Part shown: positions 1 through 8,640 of the stretch, in pieces | Numbering within the stretch: the first letter of the stretch is position 1 | How the letters are laid out: each line of letters begins with the position of its first letter | Source of the DNA: Rhizobium sp. ASV8 | GTDB taxonomy: Bacteria; Pseudomonadota; Alphaproteobacteria; Rhizobiales; Rhizobiaceae | Length of the DNA: 64,000 bases | Assembly: GCF_016429255.1 (NCBI RefSeq) | Contig: NZ_JAELUG010000005.1 | Coordinates: forward strand, 61,549-125,548 | Direction: 5' to 3' | The notes under the pieces: generated by a model | What the model was told of the DNA's origin: nothing | Database searches by the model: none | Seen by the model: only the letters and a program-made list of their open reading frames with translations | Translations under genes and position numbers: made by a program

Positions 1-714
1 GGCACCGGTCGCGACCAGGCTGCGCACCGCCTCGACCGAGCGCGTGCGGAAAGCAACATGGGGGCGGGCGCCAAGTGCACTCAAAAGCTTGCCGGTGTTC
101 TCTTCGATTTCGTCGATGGTCAGCATGATCAACGGTTCGCGGGTAATATCGGCAACGCTGATGATATCCGCCGAGACAAGGGGATGGCCCATGGGCAGCC
201 AGAGGCGATAGGGCGAAGTCTCCAGGATCTCGGCCTGCAGCGCCATGCGGTCGCGCAGGTTTGATATGACCATGACGGCGACATCGAGCTCGCCGCCGAC
301 CAACAGATGTTCCAGATAGCCTCCGTTGTCTTCGATGGCGCTGACTTCGACGCCCGGGCAGGCGCGACGATAGCGGGCCAGCAGGTCGGATAGCACATAG
401 CCGGCAACGAGCGAGGTCACCCCGATATTCAGCGTGCCGCCGGCCTCGTTGCGCTTGCCTGAAAAGCTGGTTCGCGCATCGGAAACGGTGGCGAGAATCT
501 TGGTCGCGTGGCGCAGAAACTGATGGCCGTTATGGGTGATGGACAGCCCGCGCGGGTGACGCTCGAACAGCTCGACGCCCAGGTCGCTTTCCAGCTCTTT
601 CAGTGCTTCGGTCACCGACGACTGCGAGATGGACAGGTTCTGCGCCGCCCTGGTCACGGAACCCTGCTCCGCGACGGCAACGAAGTATTGTAGCTGTCTC
701 AAGGTGAAGGCCAT
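1..714 (-). CDS. LysR-family transcriptional regulator (3' end beyond window)
   Basis: The reverse strand reads open from an ATG at 714 to the left edge, giving 238 codons without a stop, so the C-terminus is cut off. The N-terminus starts MAFTLRQLQYFVAVAEQGSV and holds the LysR winged helix (residues about 3-62, recognition helix around SISQSSVTEALKELE). The LysR substrate-binding domain follows from about residue 90. This arrangement marks a DNA-binding regulator that responds to a small ligand. LysR genes often regulate a divergent neighbour, but the gene to the right (about 910) is an unrelated hypothetical, so its target cannot be inferred here. Confidence 0.93.
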   Translation of the reverse strand, partial: MAFTLRQLQYFVAVAEQGSVTRAAQNLSISQSSVTEALKELESDLGVELFERHPRGLSITHNGHQFLRHATKILATVSDARTSFSGKRNEAGGTLNIGVTSLVAGYVLSDLLARYRRACPGVEVSAIEDNGGYLEHLLVGGELDVAVMVISNLRDRMALQAEILETSPYRLWLPMGHPLVSADIISVADITREPLIMLTIDEIEENTGKLLSALGARPHVAFRTRSVEAVRSLVATGA

Positions 715-909
715 GACAGGGTTAGAGCATGTCCGCCGCAGAGAAAGCAAGCGCTCGTCATAGCTGTGAACGTTCGGACCTTTTTTGGTAAAGTCGTGGC
801 GATGGATGTAAGTTTTGCCTCCGTTTTAAGTATTCCGAAACGCCAAATCCCTAACGTGAGAGTTGATCATCTTTATCGCCTTGGAGTGGTCTATGCTGGA
901 GCAGTTGGC

Positions 910-1749
910 GTGAGCGCCTTACTGCACATTTTCCGGATGCCCCGGAAATTTGTCGTCATGATCGGCGGAGTGGCCCTTTTCGTAGGCTGCTCCGGCGTTT
1001 TGGCGATCTATTTCGGCAAGGACAGGCTTCTCGGTCTTACATCTGCTTCCGCAAACGGGTTGCAGTGCACGGACATCAATCTCGTTACCATTCGCAAGGA
1101 CAATCGCTTCTGGGTGCGCAAATATATTCGCACCGATCCGACGGACGGCGTAACGCGCGTGAAGACGGCGTTGCGGGTCGCCAAGGCCGTCTATCAGGAG
1201 CAGAAACCTGATCTCGTGCAGGTTGTGGTTCTTGATGAAAACGGTCCGACGTTGCGCTCCGACATCCGTGGCCGGGCATTGGGGGCGGATGTCGTCTATG
1301 TGCCGCACCCGGAAAAGCTTGCCGATGGCAGCTCCGAGGCGCCGCTTACGGCGCGCTATTATAATGGCGGCGCCAGCACCGCCGGCCTGTTTTACGGCGA
1401 ACAGATCACCATGCAGCCAAAGGACATCGATAGCGCTCTTGCCGGCTTGAAGGACCTCAGCGATTGCGACAATGCGCTGGCAGCCGACAACAGTGCCGGC
1501 AATGCCAAGAAGGACAAGCTGAAGGCGGCGATCGCCGCGGAGGAAAGGGCTGCCGCCGCGCAAGCCGTCGAGCAGGATAGCAAGCCCGCTGCGCCGGAGC
1601 CGAAATCGACCGGTAACGTGCGGCCTGGATATGACAGGAATGGCGAATTTATCGGCGCCGACGCCACCATCGACGAAAAAAGCCCGTCACCGGGATTGGA
1701 TCCGACGATGACGGGAGCTGCGGAACGGCGGTCGCCGGTCACGAACTGA
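910..1749 (+). CDS. hypothetical envelope protein with N-terminal signal/anchor
   Basis: I do not recognise a family. The frame is open from a GTG at 766, but the GTG at 910 has a good GGAG eight bases upstream and places a hydrophobic segment (FVVMIGGVALFVGCSGVLA) near the N-terminus, so I prefer it (about 279 aa). An ATG at 937 is the next alternative. After the signal or anchor comes a polar domain, then an Ala/Lys/Glu-rich low-complexity stretch and a Pro/Ser/Asp-rich tail, suggesting an exported or membrane-anchored protein with its bulk in the periplasm. It stands alone, convergent with the next gene. Confidence 0.7.
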   Translation: MSALLHIFRMPRKFVVMIGGVALFVGCSGVLAIYFGKDRLLGLTSASANGLQCTDINLVTIRKDNRFWVRKYIRTDPTDGVTRVKTALRVAKAVYQEQKPDLVQVVVLDENGPTLRSDIRGRALGADVVYVPHPEKLADGSSEAPLTARYYNGGASTAGLFYGEQITMQPKDIDSALAGLKDLSDCDNALAADNSAGNAKKDKLKAAIAAEERAAAAQAVEQDSKPAAPEPKSTGNVRPGYDRNGEFIGADATIDEKSPSPGLDPTMTGAAERRSPVTN

Positions 1750-1758
1750 TCGAGGTTT

Positions 1759-1783
1759 GCCTTGCGCCATTGGGCGGCAAGGC
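1759..1783. terminator. possible bidirectional hairpin between convergent genes
   Basis: GCCTTGCGCC pairs with GGCGGCAAGGC with one bulged base, in the 41-base gap between two convergent genes. There is no T-run on either side, so termination function is only suggested. Confidence 0.35.
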
Positions 1784-1790
1784 GATGGCC

Positions 1791-2075
1791 TCACTCCGCG
1801 AGATGTTTCTCGCCGATCGCCTGATAAAGTGCGAAGAGTGCTTCGTGAACTTCGCCGGCAAGACGGTAGAACTCGGGATTTGCCAGGATGGCGGGGTGCT
1901 GCAGCAACTGGTCGTCGGTCATGTCGAGCATGATCGACGCCGTGTGCATCGCCTCGTGGCAGCCGAAAGTCCCGGGTGCGTATTGCGATAGATCGATGTC
2001 ACCGATCTCCGCAAGATCGGCCAGCCGCTGCTGTTCGTTGTCGGCATCTGCGGCCGATATCTCTTTCTCGGTCAT
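1791..2075 (-). CDS. small conserved-type hypothetical protein
   Basis: A 94-aa acidic, soluble, largely helical protein starting MTEKEISAADADNEQQ and containing a His-Glu-Ala-Met-His stretch. The ATG at 2075 is preferred over a GTG at 2084 because AAAGGTG lies about seven bases before it. It is the last gene after gltX and lysS on the same strand, 36 bases downstream of the lysS stop, so it may be cotranscribed. No function can be assigned from sequence alone. Confidence 0.7.
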   Translation of the reverse strand: MTEKEISAADADNEQQRLADLAEIGDIDLSQYAPGTFGCHEAMHTASIMLDMTDDQLLQHPAILANPEFYRLAGEVHEALFALYQAIGEKHLAE

Positions 2076-2111
2076 GGTTCGCACCTTTGTTTTCTGGAGG
2101 ACGAGACTGCC

Positions 2112-3608
2112 TCAATCCGCCTTGTTGCGACGGGCCGGGAAGAGGATGATATCGCGGATCGACGGCGAGTTGGTCAATAGCATGATCAGACGATCGACGC
2201 CGATGCCGAGACCGCCTGCCGGGGGCATGCCCTGGTCGATGGCGTCGAGGAATTCCTCGTCAAGCTGCTTTTCCTTTTCGCCGCGCGCATGCGCCTGCTG
2301 CAATTGCTCGACCATGCGGGCGCGCTGCTCTTCCGGATCGTTGAGTTCCGAGAAGGCGTTACCGAGTTCCCAGGCGTTGCAATAGGTCTCGAAGCGCTCG
2401 ACGAGGCGCGGCTCGCCCGGCACTTCCTTGGCGAAGGGCGAGATGTCCTTCGGGAAATGCGTGACGTGCGCCGGCTGGATCAGCGTGCCCTCGACCTTTT
2501 CTTCGAAGATGAAGGCAAGGCATTCGCCCCAGGTTGCGTCCTTCTCGACGGCAAAGCCGGCGGCCTTGGAGGCGGCGCGGGCCTCTTCGTCGGTCTTGAT
2601 CGCCAGGAAGTCGATGCCCGTCGCTTCCTTGACGGCGTCAGGCATCGGCACGCGGCGGAACGGACCCTTGAAGGAGATCTGCTTGTCGCCAAAGGCAAAT
2701 TCGGTGCTGCCGTGGATCGACATGGCGAGCGTCGAGAACAGGCGCTCGACGAGGTCCATGATGTCCTCGTAGTCGGCATAGGCCCAGTAGCACTCCATCA
2801 TGGTGAATTCTGGATTGTGCCGGGTGGAAACGCCTTCGTTGCGGAAGTTGCGGTTGATCTCGAATACCTTGTCGGTGAGGCCCGAAACCAGCGTGCGCTT
2901 CAGAAACAGTTCCGGCGCGATGCGCAGGAACATGTCGAGCTTCAGCGTGTTGTGATGCGTCTTGAACGGCTCGGCGGTGGCGCCACCATAGACCGAGTGC
3001 AGCATCGGCGTTTCGACTTCCATGAAGCCGTCATTTTCCATGAAGCGACGGATGCCGGAGACGATGCGGCTGCGCTGCTGGAAGCGGAGCTTGGATTCCT
3101 CGTTGGTCATGATGTCGAGATGACGCTTGCGGTAGCGCAGCTCGATATCGGACAGGCCATGCCACTTCTCCGGCATCGGCAGCAGCGACTTGGTCAGCAT
3201 CGTGATCTGCTGGGCATTGATCGTCAGTTCGCCGCGCTTGGTGCGACGCACGACGCCGGTCACGCCGATGATGTCGCCGATATCGATCATCGGCAGCAGG
3301 GCACGGGCCTCTTCGGTCGTCACGTCCTTGTGGCTGAAGATCTGGATCTTGGCCGAGGCGTCATGGATATCCATGAACATGCCGGAATTGCGCGAGGAAT
3401 AGACGCGACCGGCGACGGTGACGACATCGGTCGTTTCCGTGTCCGGCTCAAGGCCTTCATATTTGGCGGCCAGTTCGGAATTGGTCAGCGTGCGGTGGAA
3501 ATGCGCAGGATAGACGTCGCCGATCTGCTCGCGCAGCAGCGTCAACTTCTGACGGCGGACTTCCGTTGCGTCGGAGGAAAGGGCTGTTGTTTCGGTCTTT
3601 TCGGTCAT
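2112..3608 (-). CDS. lysS: lysine--tRNA ligase, class II
   Basis: Charges tRNA-Lys with lysine in the cytoplasm. The 498-aa length is typical of class II LysRS. An N-terminal OB-fold anticodon-binding domain (about residues 60-165, VTVAGRVYSSRNSGMF region) precedes the class II catalytic core. Motif 2 is seen as FRNEGVSTRHNPEFT followed by the MMECY segment, and motif 3 as GIGVDRLIMLLT near the C-terminus. It starts 15 bases after the gltX stop on the same strand, so the two synthetase genes almost certainly form one operon. Many alphaproteobacteria carry an unrelated class I LysRS; this one is clearly class II. Confidence 0.97.
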   Translation of the reverse strand: MTEKTETTALSSDATEVRRQKLTLLREQIGDVYPAHFHRTLTNSELAAKYEGLEPDTETTDVVTVAGRVYSSRNSGMFMDIHDASAKIQIFSHKDVTTEEARALLPMIDIGDIIGVTGVVRRTKRGELTINAQQITMLTKSLLPMPEKWHGLSDIELRYRKRHLDIMTNEESKLRFQQRSRIVSGIRRFMENDGFMEVETPMLHSVYGGATAEPFKTHHNTLKLDMFLRIAPELFLKRTLVSGLTDKVFEINRNFRNEGVSTRHNPEFTMMECYWAYADYEDIMDLVERLFSTLAMSIHGSTEFAFGDKQISFKGPFRRVPMPDAVKEATGIDFLAIKTDEEARAASKAAGFAVEKDATWGECLAFIFEEKVEGTLIQPAHVTHFPKDISPFAKEVPGEPRLVERFETYCNAWELGNAFSELNDPEEQRARMVEQLQQAHARGEKEKQLDEEFLDAIDQGMPPAGGLGIGVDRLIMLLTNSPSIRDIILFPARRNKAD

Positions 3609-3623
3609 GGTTCTAAGTCCGGT

Positions 3624-5081
3624 TCAATTCTTTGGGCCGACGAGGGTCGCGACGGTCTGGGCCGCAAGCTTCAGCCGCTGGCGTACGACAGAACGGCCGA
3701 GGATGGCCATGCTATCGAAAAGCGGCAGAGAGCGCGAGGAGCCCGACATGGCGACGAAGAGAGGTGCTACGATGACCTTCAGCTTCTTGCCCATGCGGTC
3801 GGCGATGGCGCGCAACTCTGCTTCGATCGTCTCGACGTTCCATTCGAGGATCTTTTCGAGGTCCGGCTGCACGGTGTTCAGAATTTCGAGGAGTTCTTCC
3901 GGCGTCGACTTGATCTTGGCGAAGGCCGAAGGATCGAGGTTGAGGTCGGACTTGAACAGGAAGCCGGCGAGGTCGGGCAGTTCACCGAGCTTGGTGATGC
4001 GCGACTGCGACAACTTCAGGCCTTCCTGCAGGCGGCTGTTTTCCATCGCCCAGGTCAGAACGCGCTGCTGGAATTCCTCTTCCGACAATTTTTCGCGGAT
4101 CCAGCGGCCGTTCAGCCAGTCGAGTTTCTGGATATCGAAGATCGCGCCGGCCTTGGAGAGGTTTTCCGGATCGAACTTTGCCGCGAGTTCTTCCATCGTC
4201 AGCAGTTCATCGCCTTCGGCGATCTGCATGAAGAACAGGCCGAGGAAGTTCATCAGCGCTTCGGGGATGTAGCCGAGAGCCGTGTAATAGGAGATCGATG
4301 TCGGGTTCTTGCGTTTCGACAGTTTTGATTTGTCGGCATTGCGCATCAGCGACAGGTGCATGAACACCGGCGGCTCAAGGCCGAGATAGCGATAGATCAG
4401 AATGTGCTTCGGCACGGAAGCCAGCCACTCTTCGCCGCGTGCCACATGGGTGATCTTCATCAGATGGTCGTCGACGACGTTGGCCATATGGTAGGTCGGC
4501 ATGCCGTCGGCCTTCAGCAGAACCTGCATGTCGACGGCATCCCACGGGATCTCGACGTCGCCATAGACGCCGTCATGGAACTTGCAGGTGCCTTCGGTCG
4601 GGATCTTCATGCGCACGACATGCGGCTCGCCCGCGGCAACGCGCGCGGTGACTTCCTCGGCCGACAGGTTCAAACAGTGGCCGTCATACTTCGGCGGCAG
4701 GCCGGCGGCGCGCTGCGCCTCGCGCATCTTTTCCAGGCGCTCGGGCGTGCAGAAGCAACGGAAACCGTGGCCGGCATCGACGATCTTCTCGACGTAGGGC
4801 TTATAGATGTCCTTGCGGTCGCTCTGGCGGTAGGGGCCGTAAGGGCCGCCGACATCGGGACCTTCGGACCATGTGAGGCCGCACCATTTCAGAGCGTCGA
4901 GCACCTTGGTCTCGAATTCGGGGGTGGAGCGGGTCGCGTCGGTATCCTCGATGCGCAGGATGAACTCGCCGCCGTGTTTCTTGGCGAAGAGATAGTTGAA
5001 CAGCGCGATATAGGCCGTGCCGACATGCGGCTCGCCGGTGGGGGAGGGTGCGATGCGGACGCGAACGCCTGAAGTGGTCAT
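3624..5081 (-). CDS. gltX: glutamate--tRNA ligase
   Basis: Class I synthetase that activates glutamate for tRNA-Glu, and in alphaproteobacteria often for tRNA-Gln as well, followed by GatCAB amidation. The 485-aa protein has the HIGH-type motif as PSPTGEPHVGTAY near residue 12 and the KMSKS-type loop as KLSKRKNPTS. A helical anticodon-binding region fills the C-terminal third. It is the first gene of the gltX-lysS operon. Rhizobia commonly have two gltX copies, so this could be either the general or the discriminating paralogue. Confidence 0.97.
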   Translation of the reverse strand: MTTSGVRVRIAPSPTGEPHVGTAYIALFNYLFAKKHGGEFILRIEDTDATRSTPEFETKVLDALKWCGLTWSEGPDVGGPYGPYRQSDRKDIYKPYVEKIVDAGHGFRCFCTPERLEKMREAQRAAGLPPKYDGHCLNLSAEEVTARVAAGEPHVVRMKIPTEGTCKFHDGVYGDVEIPWDAVDMQVLLKADGMPTYHMANVVDDHLMKITHVARGEEWLASVPKHILIYRYLGLEPPVFMHLSLMRNADKSKLSKRKNPTSISYYTALGYIPEALMNFLGLFFMQIAEGDELLTMEELAAKFDPENLSKAGAIFDIQKLDWLNGRWIREKLSEEEFQQRVLTWAMENSRLQEGLKLSQSRITKLGELPDLAGFLFKSDLNLDPSAFAKIKSTPEELLEILNTVQPDLEKILEWNVETIEAELRAIADRMGKKLKVIVAPLFVAMSGSSRSLPLFDSMAILGRSVVRQRLKLAAQTVATLVGPKN

Positions 5082-5442
5082 CTTGTTTGCCCGTCATAAA
5101 GGGCCGGGCCGCGCTCGGGACGAGCACCGTCCAGCCGAAGATGTGTGTCTGGATCAGGAAACCGGCCGGAAAAGGGCGTCTTGCCGCTTCCATTGCGCGT
5201 TTTCCATATGGCTGGCTTAGGCCATATTCAAGTGATGGCGTCAAGGGAAACTGCGCTGTGAGGCTTCTGCGATGGGGTGACCGGTACTGTGCCGCATCGA
5301 TTTGAGCCGCTCTCACAATTTCATAGGGTCTCTTTACGCTTCGTAAGGCTACCGCAATAAAAGCGGACAAGCTGACGAATTTGATTTGCAATTTTCGAGG
5401 TAGTTGCGAAATAGGTCTTCAATCGTTCACCGCGAGGAAGCA
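5082..5442. other. divergent intergenic region, gltX / exported protein
   Basis: 361 bases between divergent genes. Short open frames here have no convincing ribosome site or protein character and are not called. The region should hold promoters for both directions; one candidate for gltX is listed separately. I see no riboswitch or T-box-like structure I could defend. Confidence 0.5.
5217..5245 (-). promoter_or_regulatory. candidate housekeeping promoter for gltX-lysS
   Basis: On the reverse strand CTTGAC (5245-5240) is followed after 17 bases by GCCTAA (5222-5217), resembling a rhizobial sigma-70 promoter with a weak -10. It would give a 5' leader of about 130 bases. A near-identical layout lies before rpsU at 62618-62646. 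No start-site data support it. Confidence 0.3.
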
Positions 5443-5853
5443 ATGAAGAAATTGATTTTGAGCCTTTTGTTGACAGCCGCCATGTTCGATGTCGCTGCAG
5501 CACAATCGACCATTACGCGCGACGGCTCGGCGAAGCTGATCGAATCCTATCGCGCCTATATCGGCAGCGACGACCTTTACAATTCCAAGGGCGAGCGACT
5601 GACGGCCCCCTGGCAGATCATCCGGCAGGACCGAGCGAACTATCATGCCTATCGCCGTCGCGACCGCGGCGACCAGGGGGATAGCTTCTTTTCGCTGCCG
5701 ACGAACCGCGCGAAGCTCGAAGAGATGCTGGCGAACGGCAATATCGCTGATGACGCCGGCAACCTCATCGTTCGCGGCAATGTCTGGGTGAAAGTCGATA
5801 TCTATGGACGCGGCGACGTCGGCGAATATGTCGACATCCACGTTCAGGACTGA
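5443..5853 (+). CDS. small exported hypothetical protein
   Basis: A 136-aa protein starting MKKLILSLLLTAAMF, a classical Sec signal peptide ending near AAAQS (about residue 21). The mature part is about 115 residues, rich in Tyr, Asp and Arg, with no lipobox, so a soluble periplasmic or secreted protein is likely. The ATG at 5443 has GAGGAAG just upstream and is preferred over an in-frame start at 5404. It is a single-gene unit facing TerC, with a shared terminator after it. No family recognised. Confidence 0.8.
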   Translation: MKKLILSLLLTAAMFDVAAAQSTITRDGSAKLIESYRAYIGSDDLYNSKGERLTAPWQIIRQDRANYHAYRRRDRGDQGDSFFSLPTNRAKLEEMLANGNIADDAGNLIVRGNVWVKVDIYGRGDVGEYVDIHVQD

Positions 5854-5861
5854 TCGGACAG

Positions 5862-5911
5862 GCGCATTTTCAGGAAAAGTGCGTAGCGGTTTTCCGTCTG
5901 GAATGCATGAA
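5862..5911. repeat. dispersed intergenic repeat, copy 1 (with 40411-40464)
   Basis: Contains GCATTTTCAGGAAAA followed by AGCGGTTTTCCG and a trailing AATGCATGAAA. An inverted copy with the same order of blocks lies at 40411-40464. The pattern matches a short intergenic repeat that I recall as abundant in Rhizobium genomes; the copy comparison is made directly from this sequence. Confidence 0.75.
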
Positions 5912-5919
5912 AACGTTCC

Positions 5920-5950
5920 AAAGCCGCACCCGTTTCGGGGGTGCGGCTTT
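5920..5950. terminator. bidirectional terminator hairpin
   Basis: Perfect 12-bp stem AAAGCCGCACCC / GGGTGCGGCTTT with a seven-base loop, between convergent genes ending at 5853 and 5956. The A and T ends of the stem give short U-tracts in both directions. Confidence 0.85.
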
Positions 5951-5955
5951 CCCGG

Positions 5956-6699
5956 TTAATGGCCGCCGGATGCCTTTTTCCGCCGGTTGCGCGCCAGCAT
6001 GTTGAGCACCTCGACCAGAGCCGAGAAGGCCATGGCGGCGTAGATATAGCCCTTCGGAACATGCACACCCATGCCTTCAGCGATCAGCGTCGTGCCGATC
6101 ATCAGCAGGAAGGCGAGCGCCAGCATGACGATGCTCGGGTTCTTCTCGATGAAATTGGCAAGCGGATTGGCGGCCACCAGCATGACGGTGACGGCAGCGA
6201 TCACGGCGATAAACATGATCGGCAGATGCGGGGTCATGCCGACGGCGGTGATGATGCTGTCGATCGAGAAGACCAGATCGAGCAAAAGGATCTGGCCGAT
6301 GGCTGCGGCAAAGGTCGAGGTCGTCGATTTGGCAATGAAATCCTCGCCCTGTTCCTGCGGATCGACGTTGTGATGGATCTCCTTCGTGGCCTTCCAAACC
6401 AGGAAGAGGCCGCCGCCGATCAAGATCATGTCCTTCCAGGAGAAGCCCTGGCCGAAGATCTCGAAGACGGGGGTCGTCAGCTGGACGATCCAGGCGACGG
6501 TGCCGAGCAACGCGAGGCGCATGCCAAGAGCAAGGCCGATGCCGATCTTGCGGGCTCGGTCGCGATGTTCGGCCGGCAGCTTGTTGGTCAGGATCGAAAT
6601 GAAGATGAGGTTGTCGATGCCAAGGACAACCTCCATAACCACGAGTGTGACGAGCGCGACCCACGCGCTCGGATCCTGCATCAGACCAACGATATCCAT
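5956..6699 (-). CDS. TerC-family integral membrane protein
   Basis: A 247-aa membrane protein of the TerC/Alx family with about seven hydrophobic segments. The family signature with acidic membrane residues appears as [16 protein letters not shown] near residue 22 and again as [16 protein letters not shown] in the second half. The family is linked to metal ion handling (Mn efflux for Alx and related members) and tellurite resistance, but substrate specificity cannot be read here. The start has AAGGGG upstream. It is not in an operon with ter genes, so a general metal or envelope homeostasis role is more likely than tellurite resistance. Confidence 0.92.
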   Translation of the reverse strand: MDIVGLMQDPSAWVALVTLVVMEVVLGIDNLIFISILTNKLPAEHRDRARKIGIGLALGMRLALLGTVAWIVQLTTPVFEIFGQGFSWKDMILIGGGLFLVWKATKEIHHNVDPQEQGEDFIAKSTTSTFAAAIGQILLLDLVFSIDSIITAVGMTPHLPIMFIAVIAAVTVMLVAANPLANFIEKNPSIVMLALAFLLMIGTTLIAEGMGVHVPKGYIYAAMAFSALVEVLNMLARNRRKKASGGH

Positions 6700-6811
6700 A
6701 GACGGTTTCCCCTTTTTATCAGCTTCTTATCGGCTTGGCCGGTGCTGAAACTCAGCCTACAGCCTTCCAGAATGGCCGTAATGTAAGGAGTGCCGTCTTC
6801 GGTACAAGCGT

Positions 6812-6833
6812 CGCCGCCATTTTCGTGGCGGCG
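6812..6833. terminator. weak hairpin downstream of the araC-type gene
   Basis: CGCCGCC / GGCGGCG 7-bp stem with an eight-base loop, just after the AraC-type gene that ends at 6841. No U-tract follows, so this may be only a GC-rich palindrome. Confidence 0.35.
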
Positions 6834-6840
6834 GCGTTGC

Positions 6841-7680
6841 CTAGGCCTGCAGAGGAATCCAGATTTCGGTTAGGCCCATGCCGGTGCGCGGATCGAACCT
6901 GTCGTCGTAGCGTTCCATCATGTCGGGTGTTCCACCGTGCCGGTGGCCCGATTGCGGCAGCCATTCGCCGAAGATCTGGTGCACGGTAGCGGAAATGCCA
7001 GATATGTGGCCGCGATGAGCAAAAACCGCGTAGCGCTGCTGCGGCAGTCTTGTCGTCGTGAAGCCTTCGGGAAGATCGTCGGTTTCGCTGACCTCCACGG
7101 CGGCCATATAGCGAAAGCCCTCTTTGCCATCATCCGCCTGCGTGCAGACGCCGTAGGCGACATTGCCTACCTGACCCGGGATGTGGCCGTAATGCTGATT
7201 GAATTTCTGCCAGAGCGACGGTATCGCCTGCGTGGCTTCATAGGCATAAATCTCCGCAAGGCCTGCAAGTAGCATTGCTGGATAGGTTTCGAAGCGTGGG
7301 GCCTCAAGCTTGGGAAGGCGGGTATCGTCCATTCTGATCGGCTCCTGTAGAGCGAGGTTGCGAACGTGCCCCTGTTTGCGCAGGCTTTCCGGCGTCATGC
7401 CGAATTGCTCGCGAAAGGCACGGGTGAAGGCCTCGTGCGAGCCGTAGCCAGCATCGAGGGCAACCTGGAGAATGGTGGAGGAATTGTCGATCAGTGCGAG
7501 GGCCGCTCCGCTGAGACGCCGGCTCCTGATATAGCCGCTGATCGAGTGGCCCGTCGTCATGCCGAAGACGCGCGACAGATGATAGCGCGACAGCCCGGCC
7601 GTCTCGGCGATCTCATCAAGCGAAATGTCGGACGCAAAGTGGCTTTCGATGAACCATATTGCCCGTCCGATCGCGCTCAT
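6841..7680 (-). CDS. AraC-family regulator with C-terminal GyrI-like domain
   Basis: A 279-aa regulator with the AraC double helix-turn-helix at the N-terminus (residues about 5-103, first helix pair around SLDEIAETAGLSRYHLSRVFG, second around ILQVALDAGYGSHEAFTRAFR). The C-terminal part (about 120-279) has the GyrI/effector-binding fold character seen in Rob- and BmrR-like proteins that bind hydrophobic drugs. AGGAG lies eight bases before the ATG. The nearby EmrAB pump has its own TetR regulator, so a link to that pump is possible but not shown. Confidence 0.92.
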   Translation of the reverse strand: MSAIGRAIWFIESHFASDISLDEIAETAGLSRYHLSRVFGMTTGHSISGYIRSRRLSGAALALIDNSSTILQVALDAGYGSHEAFTRAFREQFGMTPESLRKQGHVRNLALQEPIRMDDTRLPKLEAPRFETYPAMLLAGLAEIYAYEATQAIPSLWQKFNQHYGHIPGQVGNVAYGVCTQADDGKEGFRYMAAVEVSETDDLPEGFTTTRLPQQRYAVFAHRGHISGISATVHQIFGEWLPQSGHRHGGTPDMMERYDDRFDPRTGMGLTEIWIPLQA

Positions 7681-7789
7681 GATGAATTCTCCTGGTTGCC
7701 GGACCAGTCATAGGCGCCCGATCACAGCGACGCTTGATCGTCATTGCGGAGTTGGGGGCTGCTCCGAATGTCGGCAATCGGGAGCGCTG

Positions 7790-8476
7790 TCAGGTGCGAT
7801 CCCGCCGTTCGGTGGCGTAAGCTGCCAGGAAAACCCGCACTGCGCCGCGCACGACATAATCGATTTCGTCCGCCGAGGGTGGGGCGTCCATGTCGCCGAA
7901 CAGTCGCAGCTTGAAATAGCCGCCGCTGGCCATCTCGAGGAATTGGCGCGCGGCCAGATCGAAATCCTCTATTTCGACAGCGCCCGCTTCGGCCTTGCGC
8001 TCCAGAAAACCGCGCAGAACGGTGCGCAGATTGTCAGGGCCGGTGAAGAAGCGTTGACAGAGGGTCGGCATGCGCTCGCGTACGCCAACCACTGTCCGCA
8101 TGGCACTGATGGTCTTGTCGGACGTGACGTGGGTCGCAAATACCTTGCCAAACTGGAGAAGGCTGGAGGCTATGTCGGCATCGTCCACCAGAGCGGCACG
8201 CACGATTTCGACGAAGTGGGCGCGTTCGCTGTTCACGATGGCGGCGAACAGATCTTCCTTATTGGCGAAATAGACGTAGAGAGTGCCCTTGGAAACGCCG
8301 GCTTCACGAGTGACGTCGTTCATGCTCGCCGCATCAAAGCCCATTTTCATAAAGACGCGTTTTGCGCCCTCGAGAATTTGATGACGTTTGGCTGGGTCCT
8401 CGCCGGCGGCCCAACGTCCACCGGATGCAGGTGCGGGCGCGCTCAACAGGACGGCATTTTGCGATTCGTGTTTCAT
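7790..8476 (-). CDS. TetR-family repressor of the adjacent EmrAB-type pump
   Basis: A 228-aa TetR-type regulator. The helix-turn-helix is at about residues 45-65 (SMNDVTREAGVSKGTLYVYF), and the C-terminal half is the ligand-binding and dimerisation region. I place the start at the ATG at 8476, preceded by GAAGGAGAAG. The longer frame up to 8539 would run into an operator-like palindrome and lacks a ribosome site. It is divergent from the emrA-emrB genes, with two GAACC-N4-GGTTC palindromes between, so it is very likely an autoregulated local repressor released by a pump substrate. Confidence 0.92.
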   Translation of the reverse strand: MKHESQNAVLLSAPAPASGGRWAAGEDPAKRHQILEGAKRVFMKMGFDAASMNDVTREAGVSKGTLYVYFANKEDLFAAIVNSERAHFVEIVRAALVDDADIASSLLQFGKVFATHVTSDKTISAMRTVVGVRERMPTLCQRFFTGPDNLRTVLRGFLERKAEAGAVEIEDFDLAARQFLEMASGGYFKLRLFGDMDAPPSADEIDYVVRGAVRVFLAAYATERRDRT

Positions 8477-8530
8477 CTTCTCCTTCTTCGATTCATTTTT
8501 TCTGAATCTTAAACAGATTCGCCAAATAAA

Positions 8531-8548
8531 TCGAACCACGCGGTTCGA
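8531..8548. promoter_or_regulatory. TetR operator candidate 1
   Basis: TCGAACC-ACGC-GGTTCGA, a perfect 7-4-7 inverted repeat in the 164-base divergent region. It shares the GAACC-N4-GGTTC core with a second site 58 bases away. Confidence 0.7.
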
Positions 8549-8592
8549 TGTCTCTTGATATGGAATCTAAAAGGCTCTATGTCAATTGAACT

Positions 8593-8606
8593 GAACCGTT
8601 CGGTTC
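8593..8606. promoter_or_regulatory. TetR operator candidate 2
   Basis: GAACCG-TT-CGGTTC, the same core and spacing as the site at 8531-8548 and 35 bases before the emrA start. This is well placed to block transcription of the pump genes. Confidence 0.68.
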
Positions 8607-8640
8607 GATTATTTTTACCAAGATTTTCGGTGGTAGGGCA

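Noticed and set aside
2289..4328. 679-aa open frame on the forward strand across lysS and gltX
   Set aside because: It is antisense to two clear tRNA synthetase genes; the length is a product of GC-rich codon bias.
4801..5391. 196-aa reverse frame upstream of gltX
   Set aside because: Frame-shifted overlap with the gltX start and no ribosome site or domain.
6700..6840. Manganese (yybP-ykoY) riboswitch before the TerC gene
   Set aside because: The 141 bases upstream lack the conserved motif pairs; the only GGGGA is the ribosome site.
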